The position numbers were made by a program, and so were the translations under genes. Positions 37,137-47,400 of a stretch of DNA of 64,000 nucleotides are shown piece after piece. The stretch's first letter is position 1, and every line of letters starts with the position of its first letter. Under the pieces are notes generated by a model. That model saw only the letters and a program-made list of their open reading frames with translations. It made no database searches and was not told where the DNA came from. The stretch is from Pseudomonas asturiensis (GTDB taxonomy: Bacteria > Pseudomonadota > Gammaproteobacteria > Pseudomonadales > Pseudomonadaceae), in NCBI RefSeq assembly GCF_900143095.1, contig NZ_FRDA01000001.1, forward strand, positions 381,357 to 445,356, read 5' to 3'.

Positions 37137-38605
37137 CCGATAGCCTGGCCTGCAAACTCAATCACAGATGGCTGCTTCGTCCGCTTGGCATGGGGCTGTG
37201 CGCGTTGGTGCTGAGCGCCTGTGCGGTCGGCCCGGATTATCAGCGACCGGAAATGGCCGCTCCTGCGCAGTTCAAGGCAGTGCAGGGCTGGCGCCAGGCG
37301 ACGCCCAGGGACGATGCGCACGCCAGGGGTGCCTGGTGGGAGGTGTATGGAGACACCACGCTCAACGCGCTGGTGGAACGCCTCAACAGCTCCAACCAGA
37401 CCGTGGCACAGTACGAGGCTCAGTACCGACAGGCGCAGGCGCTGGTGCGCAGTTCGCGCGCCGCGTTTTTCCCGACGCTCGACCTGACCACCGGGAAGAC
37501 CCGTTCCAGCCAGGGAACCGGCAGCAGCACGTCGGGAAGCAGCAACCTCAATTCAGGTATCCGCGAGACGTACAACGCACAGTTGGGCGTCAGCTGGGAG
37601 GCCGATGTCTGGGGCAAGTTACGACGTGGTCTTGAGGCGGACAGCGCCAGCGCCCAGGCCAGCCTGGCCGATCTGGCCGCGATGCAATTGAGTCTGCAAT
37701 CGGAGCTGGTGCAGAACTACCTCCAGCTGCGGGTGATCGACGAGCAGAAGCGCTTGCTGGAAGCCACGGTTGATGCCTATCAGCGCTCGCTGACCCTGAC
37801 CCAGAACCAGTACCGCGCCGGTATTTCCGGGCGTGATGCAGTGGCTCAGGCGCAGACTCAGCTCAAAGGCACCCAGGCTGATCTGATCGATCTGGTCTGG
37901 CAGCGAGCGCAATTCGAGAACGCCATCGCCGTGCTGATGGGTATGGCGCCGGCCGACTTCAATCTGCAGGCCACGACCTCCATACCGGGTCTACCGGCCA
38001 TTCCACCGGGCCTGCCATCGCAACTGCTTGAGCGTCGTCCGGACATTGCCGCTGCCGAGCGCTCGGTCATGGCTGCCAACGCCAATATCGGGATCGCCAA
38101 GGCGGCGTATTACCCTGACCTGACCCTCAGCCTCAGTGGTGGCTACAGCAGCAGTACGTTCTCCAACTGGATCAGCCTGCCAAATCGATTCTGGTCGGTG
38201 GGGCCGCAACTCGCACTGACCCTGTTCGACGGTGGCCGACGCTCGGCAGAAGTGGAGCGCACCGAGGCGGTCTACGACCAGACGGTCGCGCAGTACCGCC
38301 AGACCGTGCTCGACGGTTTTCGTGAGGTGGAAAATTATCTGATTCAGCTCAAGGTGTACGAAGAGGAGGCTTCAGTGCGTCAGGAAGCACTTGCCTCGGC
38401 GCGTGAGTCGCTGCGTCTCACCAGTAATCAGTACAAAGCCGGTCTGATCGGTTACCTGGATGTGGTCAATGTGCAGACGACTGCGCTGAGCAATGAACGC
38501 AGCGTTTTGAACGTGCTGCAGAGTCGTCTTGTGGCCAGCGTTCAGCTGATTGCCGCGTTGGGCGGCGGTTGGGACGCGGAGCGTGATCTGACACGCCGCG
38601 ATTGA
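37133..38605 (+). CDS. opmB: Outer-membrane efflux channel OpmB (NodT/TolC family lipoprotein)
   Basis: OpmB is the trimeric outer-membrane duct of the MuxABC system. The 490-residue protein has a lipoprotein signal (MGLCALVLSACAVGPDYQRP, lipidated Cys near residue 29). Two structural repeats of the outer-membrane efflux protein family follow. Typical motifs are WWEVYGDTTLNALVERL, the AGISGRDAVAQAQTQL segment, and LLERRPDIAAAERSVMAANANIGIAKAAYYPDL. The ATG at 37133 overlaps the muxC stop; an upstream in-frame start at 37091 lies inside muxC and would spoil the signal sequence. Confidence 0.95.
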   Translation: MTDSLACKLNHRWLLRPLGMGLCALVLSACAVGPDYQRPEMAAPAQFKAVQGWRQATPRDDAHARGAWWEVYGDTTLNALVERLNSSNQTVAQYEAQYRQAQALVRSSRAAFFPTLDLTTGKTRSSQGTGSSTSGSSNLNSGIRETYNAQLGVSWEADVWGKLRRGLEADSASAQASLADLAAMQLSLQSELVQNYLQLRVIDEQKRLLEATVDAYQRSLTLTQNQYRAGISGRDAVAQAQTQLKGTQADLIDLVWQRAQFENAIAVLMGMAPADFNLQATTSIPGLPAIPPGLPSQLLERRPDIAAAERSVMAANANIGIAKAAYYPDLTLSLSGGYSSSTFSNWISLPNRFWSVGPQLALTLFDGGRRSAEVERTEAVYDQTVAQYRQTVLDGFREVENYLIQLKVYEEEASVRQEALASARESLRLTSNQYKAGLIGYLDVVNVQTTALSNERSVLNVLQSRLVASVQLIAALGGGWDAERDLTRRD

Positions 38606-38776
38606 GCCTCAAGCCCGGGCAGGGGGCGCGGCGAGGCCCCGATTGACCCGTATTCGATAAAATAATGGCTCAGTGCCATATTTTCGACCAGTTACCGCGA
38701 CATTTCGCAACAACTGCGTACAATTAGGCTCATCATATCGGCATGGACGCGTTCATTGGGTTTCGCGGGTGCGTCC

Positions 38777-40888
38777 ATGTTGGTTGGCAGTTACATCCCT
38801 TCGCTCGTCATGATCTCCGTCCTGGTGGCGGTGCTTGCTTCCTATACCGCACTTGATCTGGCTGGCCGCGTTGCATCGGCGAAGGGCCGCGCTGTGTATT
38901 TGTGGATGGGCGGCGGTGCTGTGGCGATGGGTATCGGCATCTGGTCGATGCACTTCATCGGCATGCTGGCGTTCGTGCTGCCGTTGGGCCTTGGCTACGA
39001 CATCCCGCTGACCCTCTGCTCATTGCTGATTGCCGTCGTGTCGTCCGGTTTTGCCTTGTGGCTCGTCAATCAGCCACAAATGCCTGCGCTGCAATTGGGC
39101 CTCGGTGCGCTGTTCATGGGGCTTGGCATCAGTGCCATGCATTACACCGGCATGGCCGCCATGCGGATGCAGCCGGGCATTGATTACGACCCGGCCCTGT
39201 TCAGTCTGTCTCTGGTTATCGCCATTTCAGCGTCGGCCGTGGCGCTCTGGATCGCTTTCCGGCTACGTGAGAACGTACCGAAAATTCAGTTGGCGCGTGC
39301 CGCAGCGGCGGTCGTCATGGGCATTGCCATTGTCGGCATGCACTACACCGGGATGGCGGCGGCCGGTTTTCCCGAAGGCAGTTATTGCGGCGCGCTTGCC
39401 AATGGACTTGGTCCCGACGGGCTGGACAAGCTGGTGCTGGTTACCAGCCTTGCAGTGCTCAGTATTGCGCTGTCGGCCTCCATTCTCGACGCCCGGCTTG
39501 AGGCGCGTACCACGGTCCTCGCCCAGTCGCTGATCAAGGCCAATCAGGAACTGACCCACCTGGCCTTGCATGACAACCTGACGGGGCTGCCGAACAGAGT
39601 CCTGCTGACGGACCGCATCGAACAGGCCATGAAAAAGACCAACGAGCAGGGCGGCTGCTTTGCGTTGATGTTCATGGACCTGGATGGCTTCAAACCGGTG
39701 AACGACGCTTTTGGGCATCATATCGGCGACCTGCTGTTGAGCGGGGTTGCGACGCGATTGCGTGAAAGCCTCAACCGTCACGACACGCTCGCCAGGATCG
39801 GAGGCGATGAGTTCGTACTGCTGATTGAGCTGAACGACGCTCAGGATGCAGCGGGAATCGCTGCGCGGCAGGTCAGCGTGATTGCTCAACCGTTTGATAT
39901 CGGCGAGCACATGGTGCAGATATCGGTGAGCATCGGCATTTGCATGTATCCCGGCAATGGCGACACGCAGCACCAGTTGCTGGTTAATGCCGATGCTGCG
40001 ATGTACCACACCAAGGCGGCGGGCAAGAACAACTACAGCTTCTTCGACGCCTCCATGAACAGCAATGCCCGCAACCAGTTGCAGCTTTTGCAGGATCTGC
40101 GCTCGGCGGTCAGGCACGGGCATTTCTGCCTGCATTACCAGCCAAAATTTGATGCGGTGACCGGCCGGCCGACCGGGGCTGAGGCCCTGTTGCGTTGGAA
40201 TCATCCGGAACAGGGGCTTCTGAGCCCCGCTATGTTTATCGAGTTGGCCGAGAAGACGGGGCTGATCATTCAGATCGGTGAATGGGTGCTCGACGAAGCC
40301 TGCCGGCAGATGCGCGAATGGTTCAACGAGGGCTATGTCCACTGGCGTATGGCGGTCAACCTGTCGGCGTTGCAGTTCTGTCATGCGGGGCTGGTCAATA
40401 CAGTGGCCGATACGCTGGCCCGCCATGCGTTGCCCGCCAACTGCCTGACGCTGGAAATCACCGAAACGACAGCCATGAGTGATGCCGACGCCAGCATGGC
40501 GGTGCTCAGGCAACTGTCCGAAATGGGCGTCGATCTTTCCATTGACGATTTCGGAACCGGTTACTCGAGTCTCATGTACCTCAAGCGCCTGCCAGCCAAT
40601 GAAATCAAGATTGATCGCGGCTTCGTCCGCGACCTGGAGCACGACAGCGACGACGCCGCCATTGTGTCCGCAATCATTGCAGTGGGGCAGGCACTGAACT
40701 TGCGCATCGTTGCCGAGGGCGTCGAAACGGTGGTTCAGCAGGATTTTCTGACCAGTCTGGGCTGTAATGCCCTGCAGGGATTTCTACTCGGGCATCCGCT
40801 GCCCGCCCAGCGCTTTCTGGACGACATCCGCGTTGTGGAGGCGCGGCTGGACGCGCAGGCAACTGCCCGGCTGGCTGCCGCGAACTGA
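38777..40888 (+). CDS. MHYT-GGDEF-EAL cyclic-di-GMP enzyme
   Basis: This membrane-bound c-di-GMP turnover protein has about 703 residues. The N-terminal MHYT domain (about 1-230, seven helices) has three copies of the metal/gas-sensing motif MHxxGM (MHFIGM, MHYTGM, MHYTGM, near 58, 121 and 190). A GGDEF domain follows (about 255-420) with intact RIGGDEF, then an EAL domain (about 435-690) with intact EALLRW and DDFGTGYSSL. Both catalytic sets are therefore complete and the enzyme may be bifunctional. MHYT domains are thought to bind copper and sense O2, CO or NO. The ATG at 38777 is preferred to a TTG at 38756. It stands 125 bp upstream of an SDR gene. Confidence 0.92.
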   Translation: MLVGSYIPSLVMISVLVAVLASYTALDLAGRVASAKGRAVYLWMGGGAVAMGIGIWSMHFIGMLAFVLPLGLGYDIPLTLCSLLIAVVSSGFALWLVNQPQMPALQLGLGALFMGLGISAMHYTGMAAMRMQPGIDYDPALFSLSLVIAISASAVALWIAFRLRENVPKIQLARAAAAVVMGIAIVGMHYTGMAAAGFPEGSYCGALANGLGPDGLDKLVLVTSLAVLSIALSASILDARLEARTTVLAQSLIKANQELTHLALHDNLTGLPNRVLLTDRIEQAMKKTNEQGGCFALMFMDLDGFKPVNDAFGHHIGDLLLSGVATRLRESLNRHDTLARIGGDEFVLLIELNDAQDAAGIAARQVSVIAQPFDIGEHMVQISVSIGICMYPGNGDTQHQLLVNADAAMYHTKAAGKNNYSFFDASMNSNARNQLQLLQDLRSAVRHGHFCLHYQPKFDAVTGRPTGAEALLRWNHPEQGLLSPAMFIELAEKTGLIIQIGEWVLDEACRQMREWFNEGYVHWRMAVNLSALQFCHAGLVNTVADTLARHALPANCLTLEITETTAMSDADASMAVLRQLSEMGVDLSIDDFGTGYSSLMYLKRLPANEIKIDRGFVRDLEHDSDDAAIVSAIIAVGQALNLRIVAEGVETVVQQDFLTSLGCNALQGFLLGHPLPAQRFLDDIRVVEARLDAQATARLAAAN

Positions 40889-41013
40889 TATATGACGATG
40901 GCGTCTGCTTTGAAACACTGGCAGGATCGTTGCCAGGGGCAGGCATTCGCACTCATCACATTGCCGATCCGTCGTACACAGTCGGTTTTCAAAAAAGAGC
41001 AAGAGACACATTC

Positions 41014-41760
41014 ATGGAAAAGGTCCTCATCATTACAGGCGGCTCCCGCGGGATCGGTGCTGCCACGGCGGTGCTTGCCGCTTCACAAGGCTACCGAATC
41101 TGCATCAACTACCTGTCGGATCACGCCGCAGCCGAGAAGACCTGTGCTCAGGTCAGGGCGCTGGGCGCGCAAGCGATCACCGTGCAGGCTGATGTCAGTA
41201 ACGAGGACGAGATCATTCGCCTTTATGCGCGTGTCGACGCAGAGCTGGGACGTGTCACTCACCTGGTCAACAACGCAGGCACGCTGGCGCAGGCCTCGCG
41301 TGTCGAAGAGATGTCCGAGTTTCGGTTGCTCAAGATGATGATGAGTAATGTGGTCGGTCCCATGCTGTGCAGCAAACATGCATTGCTGCGCATGTCGCCA
41401 CGTCATGGCGGTACGGGTGGCAGCATCGTCAATGTGTCTTCGGCCGCAGCCAGGCTGGGGTCGGCGGGCGAATACGTGGATTACGCAGCGTCCAAGGGCG
41501 CACTGGATACCTTTACCCTCGGGCTTTCGAAAGAGGTTGCTGCAGAGAACATTCGGGTCAACGCTGTCAGACCGGGCTTTATCTTTACCGACTTTCACGC
41601 CATGAGCGGCGATCCGTTTCGGGTCAGCAAGCTGGAAGGCTCATTGCCTATGGGGCGTGGTGGCCGCGCCGAAGAGGTGGCCGAAGGTATCCTGTGGTTG
41701 CTATCGGACAAGGCGTCGTATGCAACCGGTACATTCCTCGACCTGGCGGGTGGTCGCTGA
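41014..41760 (+). CDS. SDR family NAD(P)-dependent oxidoreductase
   Basis: This 248-residue short-chain dehydrogenase has the cofactor motif TGGSRGIG (about residues 8-15) and NNAG (about 90). The catalytic Ser lies in VNVSSAAARLG and the YxxxK dyad in YVDYAASKGALD. The C terminus, GTFLDLAGGR, is typical of the FabG-like classical group. Substrate unknown: similar proteins include glucose/sugar dehydrogenases and acetoacetyl reductases. I chose the ATG at 41014 (MEKVLIITGGSRG); the frame extends upstream to 40930 over non-coding sequence. No operon partner is evident. Confidence 0.88.
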   Translation: MEKVLIITGGSRGIGAATAVLAASQGYRICINYLSDHAAAEKTCAQVRALGAQAITVQADVSNEDEIIRLYARVDAELGRVTHLVNNAGTLAQASRVEEMSEFRLLKMMMSNVVGPMLCSKHALLRMSPRHGGTGGSIVNVSSAAARLGSAGEYVDYAASKGALDTFTLGLSKEVAAENIRVNAVRPGFIFTDFHAMSGDPFRVSKLEGSLPMGRGGRAEEVAEGILWLLSDKASYATGTFLDLAGGR

Positions 41761-41950
41761 CAGATACGCTGCCCAGCGTTGAAGCCAGTATCGCCGGTCA
41801 ATTCCTGAACGCACCCCGTGGGACGCAGGATAGCGACTGAACCCCTAATGATGGTCGCTGTAAAAACTGACCCGTCCAGAAAAATTCCGTAGCCAGAGAT
41901 ATTCCCTGGAGAGCGACGGGCCAGAAGACCTTTAGCGTGCCAGACACGGG

Positions 41951-42109
41951 TCAGACAATCACCGGTGGCTCCTGAACCGGTGGATCACCCACGGGCGGGT
42001 CGATCACCGGCGGCACCGTCGAAGGCGGTTCCTCTTCCGGTGGTGGTACGGGGACGGGAGGATCATCGATGTTCGGATCTGTCGGTTCTGGCGGAATCGG
42101 GATGTTCAT
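41951..42109 (-). CDS. Proline-rich 52-residue protein of unknown function
   Basis: A short minus-strand gene starts at an ATG preceded 8 nt upstream by a perfect AAGGAGG Shine-Dalgarno. It encodes 52 residues beginning MNIPIPPEPTDPNIDDPPVP and ending PPVQEPPVIV. Twenty-one of 52 residues are Pro, mostly as PP pairs spaced by acidic or hydrophobic residues; there are no Cys, Lys, Arg or aromatic residues. No signal peptide or helix is expected; it should be an extended, acidic, disordered or polyproline-II chain. I recall similar acidic proline-rich peptides annotated as hypothetical in Pseudomonas, but cannot name one. It diverges from glgE, about 320 bp away. Consecutive prolines imply a need for EF-P during translation. 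Confidence 0.75.
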   Translation of the reverse strand: MNIPIPPEPTDPNIDDPPVPVPPPEEEPPSTVPPVIDPPVGDPPVQEPPVIV

Positions 42110-42429
42110 GGCTTCAGCCTCCTTGTTGGCCTGTTGGCTTCATTTCGACTGTCGTCCTTTCCTGATGATTCAATCCAATCGCTGTTGCGCCGCGGCCTGC
42201 GAGCGATTCGCCTCAAAGCAGCCGGACGTTGAACGCTGCGCTATGCTCTGAAGCGCCCCTGTCCCATTCTCAAAACCTTTGAACTTTAGTTACGCAGACC
42301 GCTCGGAACCTAGGCAGCCGAATCAGGCGAGTTTTCAGCGCGTGGGGGATTTGTGCTGCCGTATCGTTAATTTTTTCAATTGCACGGATTGCACAGGAGC
42401 GTCCCTGGGGCGTGAAGGAGTGATGCTCG
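42110..42429. other. 320-bp divergent gap between the proline-rich gene and glgE
   Basis: This gap holds the AAGGAGG leader of the minus-strand micro-gene at its left end, the AlgU-type promoter at 42281-42307 and the glgE Shine-Dalgarno (AAGGAG, 42415-42420). No RNA gene, repeat or further reading frame with family features was seen. Confidence 0.6.
42281..42307 (+). promoter_or_regulatory. AlgU (sigma-22/RpoE)-type promoter of the glgE operon
   Basis: GAACTT, 16 bp, then TCGGA matches the AlgU consensus GAACTT-N16/17-TCtgA. It faces glgE, about 115 bp upstream of the start codon, in an otherwise gene-free gap. AlgU controls envelope and osmotic stress functions in Pseudomonas, including trehalose and alginate genes. 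Assignment rests on motif and orientation only. Confidence 0.6.
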
Positions 42430-44451
42430 ATGAATGAACAGCCATACGGCCCGGATTCCCTGGCCTCGGAAATAGCGCACCCAAGTCGTCCCTTGTCATT
42501 GACCCAAGCCTTGCAGTTGCCTCGCATCGTGATCGAAGACACGTTGCCAGTGATCGATGGCGGACAGTTTGCGGCCAAAGGGATCATTGGACAGCCAGTG
42601 ACTGTCACCAGCAAGGTGTACGCGGACGGCCACGACAAAATGGCGGTCAGTATTCGCTGGCGCGCCGTGGATGAAGAACACTGGCACACCGCTGCGATGA
42701 GCGAGCTGGGTAATGACAGCTGGATCGGTGAGTTCACCCCGACGTCTGTCGAACGCTATGTGTTCCGGCTCGAAGCCTGGATCGACCAGTTCGGCAGCTA
42801 TCGCTATGAGCTTGAGAAAAAGTTCGGCGCTGGCGTCTCAATCGAACTGGAACTGGAAGAAGGCCGCATTCATCTGGCGCAGGCAGCAGAGCGCAGTCAG
42901 GGAGAGCAGCGTCATGCACTGGAAGGTGTACTGGCGCGTCTCGGCCAGTCCGACAACGACGAGAAGGTTGCCTTGCTGCTGAACAGTGACACTGCCGCGC
43001 TGATGAAGCAGGCAGATAATCACGCATTCCTGAGCCGAAGCGCGGAATTCCCCCTCGATATCGAGCGCGAACTCGCTCAGTTTGCCAGCTGGTATGAGCT
43101 GTTCCCGCGCTCGATCACTGACGATCCTGCCCGCCACGGTACTTTCAATGACGTGCACACCCGTCTACCGGTTATTCGCGACATGGGCTTCGATGTGCTT
43201 TATTTTCCGCCCATCCACCCGATTGGCCGTGCACACCGCAAAGGTCCGAACAACTCCCTGACAGCTGGCCCGGATGATCCGGGTAGCCCGTACGCCATCG
43301 GCAGCGAAGACGGCGGTCATGAAGCCATTCACCCGCAACTGGGCAGTCGCGAAGACTTCCGCAGGCTCGTTGTAGCGGCAGCGGATCATGGCCTGGAAAT
43401 CGCCCTGGATTTCGCCATTCAGTGTTCTCAGGATCACCCGTGGCTCAAGCAGCATCCGGGCTGGTTCTCGTGGCGTCCCGACGGGACCATACGTTATGCG
43501 GAAAACCCGCCGAAGAAGTATCAGGACATCGTCAACGTCGACTTCTACGCACCCGACGCGATCCCCGGCCTGTGGCTGGAATTGCGTGACATCGTGCTGG
43601 GCTGGGTCGAGGAGGGCGTGAAGATCTTTCGTGTCGACAACCCGCACACCAAGCCGCTGCCGTTCTGGCAGTGGATGATCGGTGAAGTGCGCGGCCAGCA
43701 CTCTGACGTGATGTTTCTCGCTGAAGCCTTTACCAAACCCGCCATGATGGCGCGTCTGGGCAAGGTGGGGTACTCGCAGAGCTACACGTACTTCACCTGG
43801 CGCAATACCAAGGCCGAGCTGTCCGAGTATTTCGCTCAGTTGAATGACGTGCCTTGGCGCGACTGCTACCGCCCCAACTTCTTCGTCAATACGCCGGACA
43901 TCAATCCGCACTTCCTGCATGACTCAGGGCGTCCTGGTTTCCTGATCCGTGCAGCACTGGCGACCATGGGCTCCGGCCTGTGGGGCATGTATTCGGGGTT
44001 CGAGCTGTGCGAGGCGGCACCGATTCCCGGCAAGGAAGAATACCTGGACTCCGAGAAGTACGAGATTCGCGTTCGGGACTTCACGGCGCCCGGCAATATC
44101 ATTGCCGAGATCGCGCAGTTGAACCGCATCCGTCGTCAGAACCCGGCGCTGCAGACCCATTTGGGCTTGAAGTTGTTGACCGCCTGGAACGACAACATCC
44201 TCTACTTCTGCAAACGTTCGCCAGACGGCAGCAACTTCATTCTGATTGCGGTCAATCTGGACCCGAATAACGTTCAGGAAGCGCACTTCGAATTACCGCT
44301 TTGGGAGATGGGCTTGCCTGACGATGCAGTGACGTCCGGCGAGGATTTGATGACGGGGCATCGCTGGAACTGGTACGGCAAGGTGCAGTGGATGCGCATT
44401 GACCCGTCGTATCAGCCCTTTGGTATCTGGCGTATCCAGGTCGCGCAGTAA
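42430..44451 (+). CDS. glgE: Alpha-1,4-glucan:maltose-1-phosphate maltosyltransferase GlgE
   Basis: GlgE extends linear alpha-1,4-glucan using maltose-1-phosphate. The 673-residue protein is a GH13 subfamily-3 enzyme. The N-terminal domain (about 30-150) includes RIVIEDTLPVIDGGQFAAKG and an Ig-like fold. The catalytic barrel has the nucleophile Asp in KIFRVDNPHTKPLPFW, the acid/base Glu in FLAEAFTKPAMM, and the phosphate-pocket region around ENPPKKYQDIVNVDFY. The start ATG follows AAGGAG by 9 nt. It is the first gene of glgE-treS-glgB, 18 bp before treS. With TreS and maltokinase it makes glucan from trehalose. Confidence 0.96.
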   Translation: MNEQPYGPDSLASEIAHPSRPLSLTQALQLPRIVIEDTLPVIDGGQFAAKGIIGQPVTVTSKVYADGHDKMAVSIRWRAVDEEHWHTAAMSELGNDSWIGEFTPTSVERYVFRLEAWIDQFGSYRYELEKKFGAGVSIELELEEGRIHLAQAAERSQGEQRHALEGVLARLGQSDNDEKVALLLNSDTAALMKQADNHAFLSRSAEFPLDIERELAQFASWYELFPRSITDDPARHGTFNDVHTRLPVIRDMGFDVLYFPPIHPIGRAHRKGPNNSLTAGPDDPGSPYAIGSEDGGHEAIHPQLGSREDFRRLVVAAADHGLEIALDFAIQCSQDHPWLKQHPGWFSWRPDGTIRYAENPPKKYQDIVNVDFYAPDAIPGLWLELRDIVLGWVEEGVKIFRVDNPHTKPLPFWQWMIGEVRGQHSDVMFLAEAFTKPAMMARLGKVGYSQSYTYFTWRNTKAELSEYFAQLNDVPWRDCYRPNFFVNTPDINPHFLHDSGRPGFLIRAALATMGSGLWGMYSGFELCEAAPIPGKEEYLDSEKYEIRVRDFTAPGNIIAEIAQLNRIRRQNPALQTHLGLKLLTAWNDNILYFCKRSPDGSNFILIAVNLDPNNVQEAHFELPLWEMGLPDDAVTSGEDLMTGHRWNWYGKVQWMRIDPSYQPFGIWRIQVAQ

Positions 44452-44469
44452 AACCGGAAGGAGTCAGTC

Positions 44470-47400
44470 ATGGCCAGAAAGCCCGATGACGCGGCATTCA
44501 TCAAAGATCCGCTCTGGTACAAGGATGCGGTGATTTATCAAGTGCATGTGAAATCGTTTTACGACTCCAATAACGATGGAGTCGGCGATTTCGCAGGCCT
44601 GATCGACAAGCTCGACTACATTGCCGAGCTTGGCGTAAATACGATCTGGCTGCTGCCTTTTTACCCGTCGCCGCGCCGGGACGATGGCTATGACATTTCC
44701 GAATACCGGGACGTGCACAGCGATTACGGCACGATGGCCGACGCCAGGCGGTTCATCGCGCAAGCGCACAAGCGTGGTTTGCGGGTTATCACCGAACTGG
44801 TGATCAACCACACTTCGGATCAGCACCCATGGTTTCAGAAAGCCCGGAACGCCAAACGCGGCTCAAAGGCCCGTGACTTCTATGTGTGGTCGGACACCGA
44901 TCAGAAGTATGAAGGTACGCGGATTATTTTTCTGGACACAGAAAAGTCTAACTGGACCTGGGACCCGGTTGCGGGCCAGTACTTCTGGCACCGTTTCTAT
45001 TCACACCAGCCGGATTTGAATTTCGATAACCCGGCGGTGATGGATGCCGTGCTTGAAGTGATGCGCTTCTGGCTGGACATGGGCATCGATGGCCTGCGTC
45101 TGGACGCGATCCCTTACCTGATCGAGCGCGATGGCACCAATAACGAGAACCTGCCGGAAACCCATCAGGTGCTCAAGCGTATTCGCGCCGAGATCGACGC
45201 GCATTACCCGGACCGCATGCTGTTGGCAGAGGCCAATCAATGGCCTGAAGACACGCAGCTGTACTTTGGTGACAGCAAGGGGCCCGACGGCGATGAATGC
45301 CACATGGCGTTCCATTTCCCTCTGATGCCACGCATGTACATGGCGCTGGCCCAGGAGGATCGATTTCCGATCACTGACATCCTGCGTCAGACACCGGAGA
45401 TCCCCGCGAACTGCCAATGGGCGATTTTCCTGCGCAACCATGATGAGTTGACGCTGGAAATGGTCACGGATCGTGAGCGTGACTACCTGTGGAATTACTA
45501 CGCCGCCGACCGCCGTGCGCGCATAAACCTGGGTATTCGTCGCCGCCTTGCGCCGTTGGTGGAACGTGATCGTCGTCGGGTCGAGCTGCTCAACAGCATG
45601 TTGCTGTCTATGCCGGGCACGCCTACGCTTTATTACGGCGACGAAATCGGCATGGGTGACAACATTTATCTGGGCGACCGTGATGGCGTGCGTACACCGA
45701 TGCAGTGGTCCATCGACCGCAATGGTGGTTTTTCGCGCGCCGATCCGGCGAGTCTGGTACTGCCGCCGATCATGGACCCTATGTACGGCTATCAATCGGT
45801 GAATGTCGAGAGTCAGGAGCGCGACCCGCATTCGCTGTTGAACTGGAACCGCCGCATGTTGGGCGTGCGCAAGCAGCAGAAAGCGTTTGGCCGCGGTACG
45901 CTCAAAATGCTCTCGCCGTCCAATCGGCGAATTCTCGCGTACATCCGTGAATACACCGCACCTGACGGCCACCACGAAATCATACTGTGTGTGGCCAACG
46001 TTTCCAGCGCAGCCCAGGCCGCCGAACTGGAACTGTCGGCCTACGCCGGCACCGTACCGGTCGAGATGCTGGGTGGCAGCGCGTTTCCGCCGATTGGCCA
46101 GTTGAGTTACCTGCTCACACTGCCGCCATACGGCTTTTACTGGTTTCTACTGGCTTCGGAGAATCAAATGCCCAGTTGGCACGTCGAACCGGCGCAAAGC
46201 ATGCCGGACTTCCCGACCCTGGTGCTCAAGAAGCGTCTGGAGGAGCTGCTGGACGAGCCCCTTCGCAGCACCATGGAAAATACTTCGCTGTCCGTTTATC
46301 TGCCCAAGCGCCGTTGGTTCGCGGGCAAGGACAAGCCGATCGAGCGGGTCAATATTGCCTATGCGGTTCGCTTCGGCGACCCGGACCACCCGGTGCTGCT
46401 CAACGAAATTGAGGTCACGGCGGGCGAGCAGACCGAACGTTATCAATTGCCCTTCGGCCTGCTCCCGGAAGAAGAAATCAGCAGCGCGTTGCCTCAGCAG
46501 CTGGCACTGGCCCGTGTTCGCCGCGGTCGCCAGGTGGGTCTGATCACCGATGCATTCACCCTGGAAACCTTCATTCGCGCGGTCATTGACGGTATGCAGT
46601 CCGATACCGTCATCCCTTGTGACGACGGCGAGTTACGCTTTGAGCAGACCGCTCAACTTGCGCCGCTGGGACTGCACAACGAGTCTGAGGTCCGCTACCT
46701 GTCTGCCGAACAGTCCAACAGTTCGGTGGTGGTGGGCACGGCCCTGGTTCTCAAGATGATCCGCAAAGTCAGCGCCGGTACACACCCGGAGCTGGAAATG
46801 GGGGCTTATCTCACCGACGCGGGCTATCGCAATATTTCGCCATTGTTGGGCTCGGTTGTGCGGGTGGGTCATGACGGTCAGCCGCATCTGCTGATGATTG
46901 CCCAGGGTTATCTCAGTAACCAGGGCGATGCCTGGGAGTGGACCCAGAACAACCTTGAGCGCGCCGTGCGTGATGAAATGGCGCACGGTATCTCGGGTCA
47001 GGAACAGCATTACAACGCGCTGCTTGAGCTTGCAGACTTTTCCCGCAGTCTGGGACAGCGTCTGGGCGAGATGCATCAGATTCTGGCTGCGCCGACTGAC
47101 AATGCGGACTTCGCTGCTGAGGTGACGAGCCGTGAAGACGGCGAGGCTTCGGCGAAAAGCGTTGTTGCTCAAATGGACCGTGCCCTGCATCTGCTTGAGC
47201 AGCGCAAGGCCGACCTTGACGCAGATGACCAGCAATTGGTGGATGACCTGATCAGCAAGCGCCAACGTATCCAGCAGCATGTGGCGAGTCTTGCCAGCCG
47301 CTCGGTGGGCGGTTTGCGCATGCGTGTGCATGGCGACCTGCACCTGGGGCAGGTGCTTGTCGTAAAAGGCGATGCCTACCTGATCGATTTCGAGGGCGAG

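Noticed and set aside
41965..42165. 66-residue plus-strand frame after the SDR gene
   Set aside because: Opposite the proline-rich micro-gene, which has the better ribosome site and a coherent composition.
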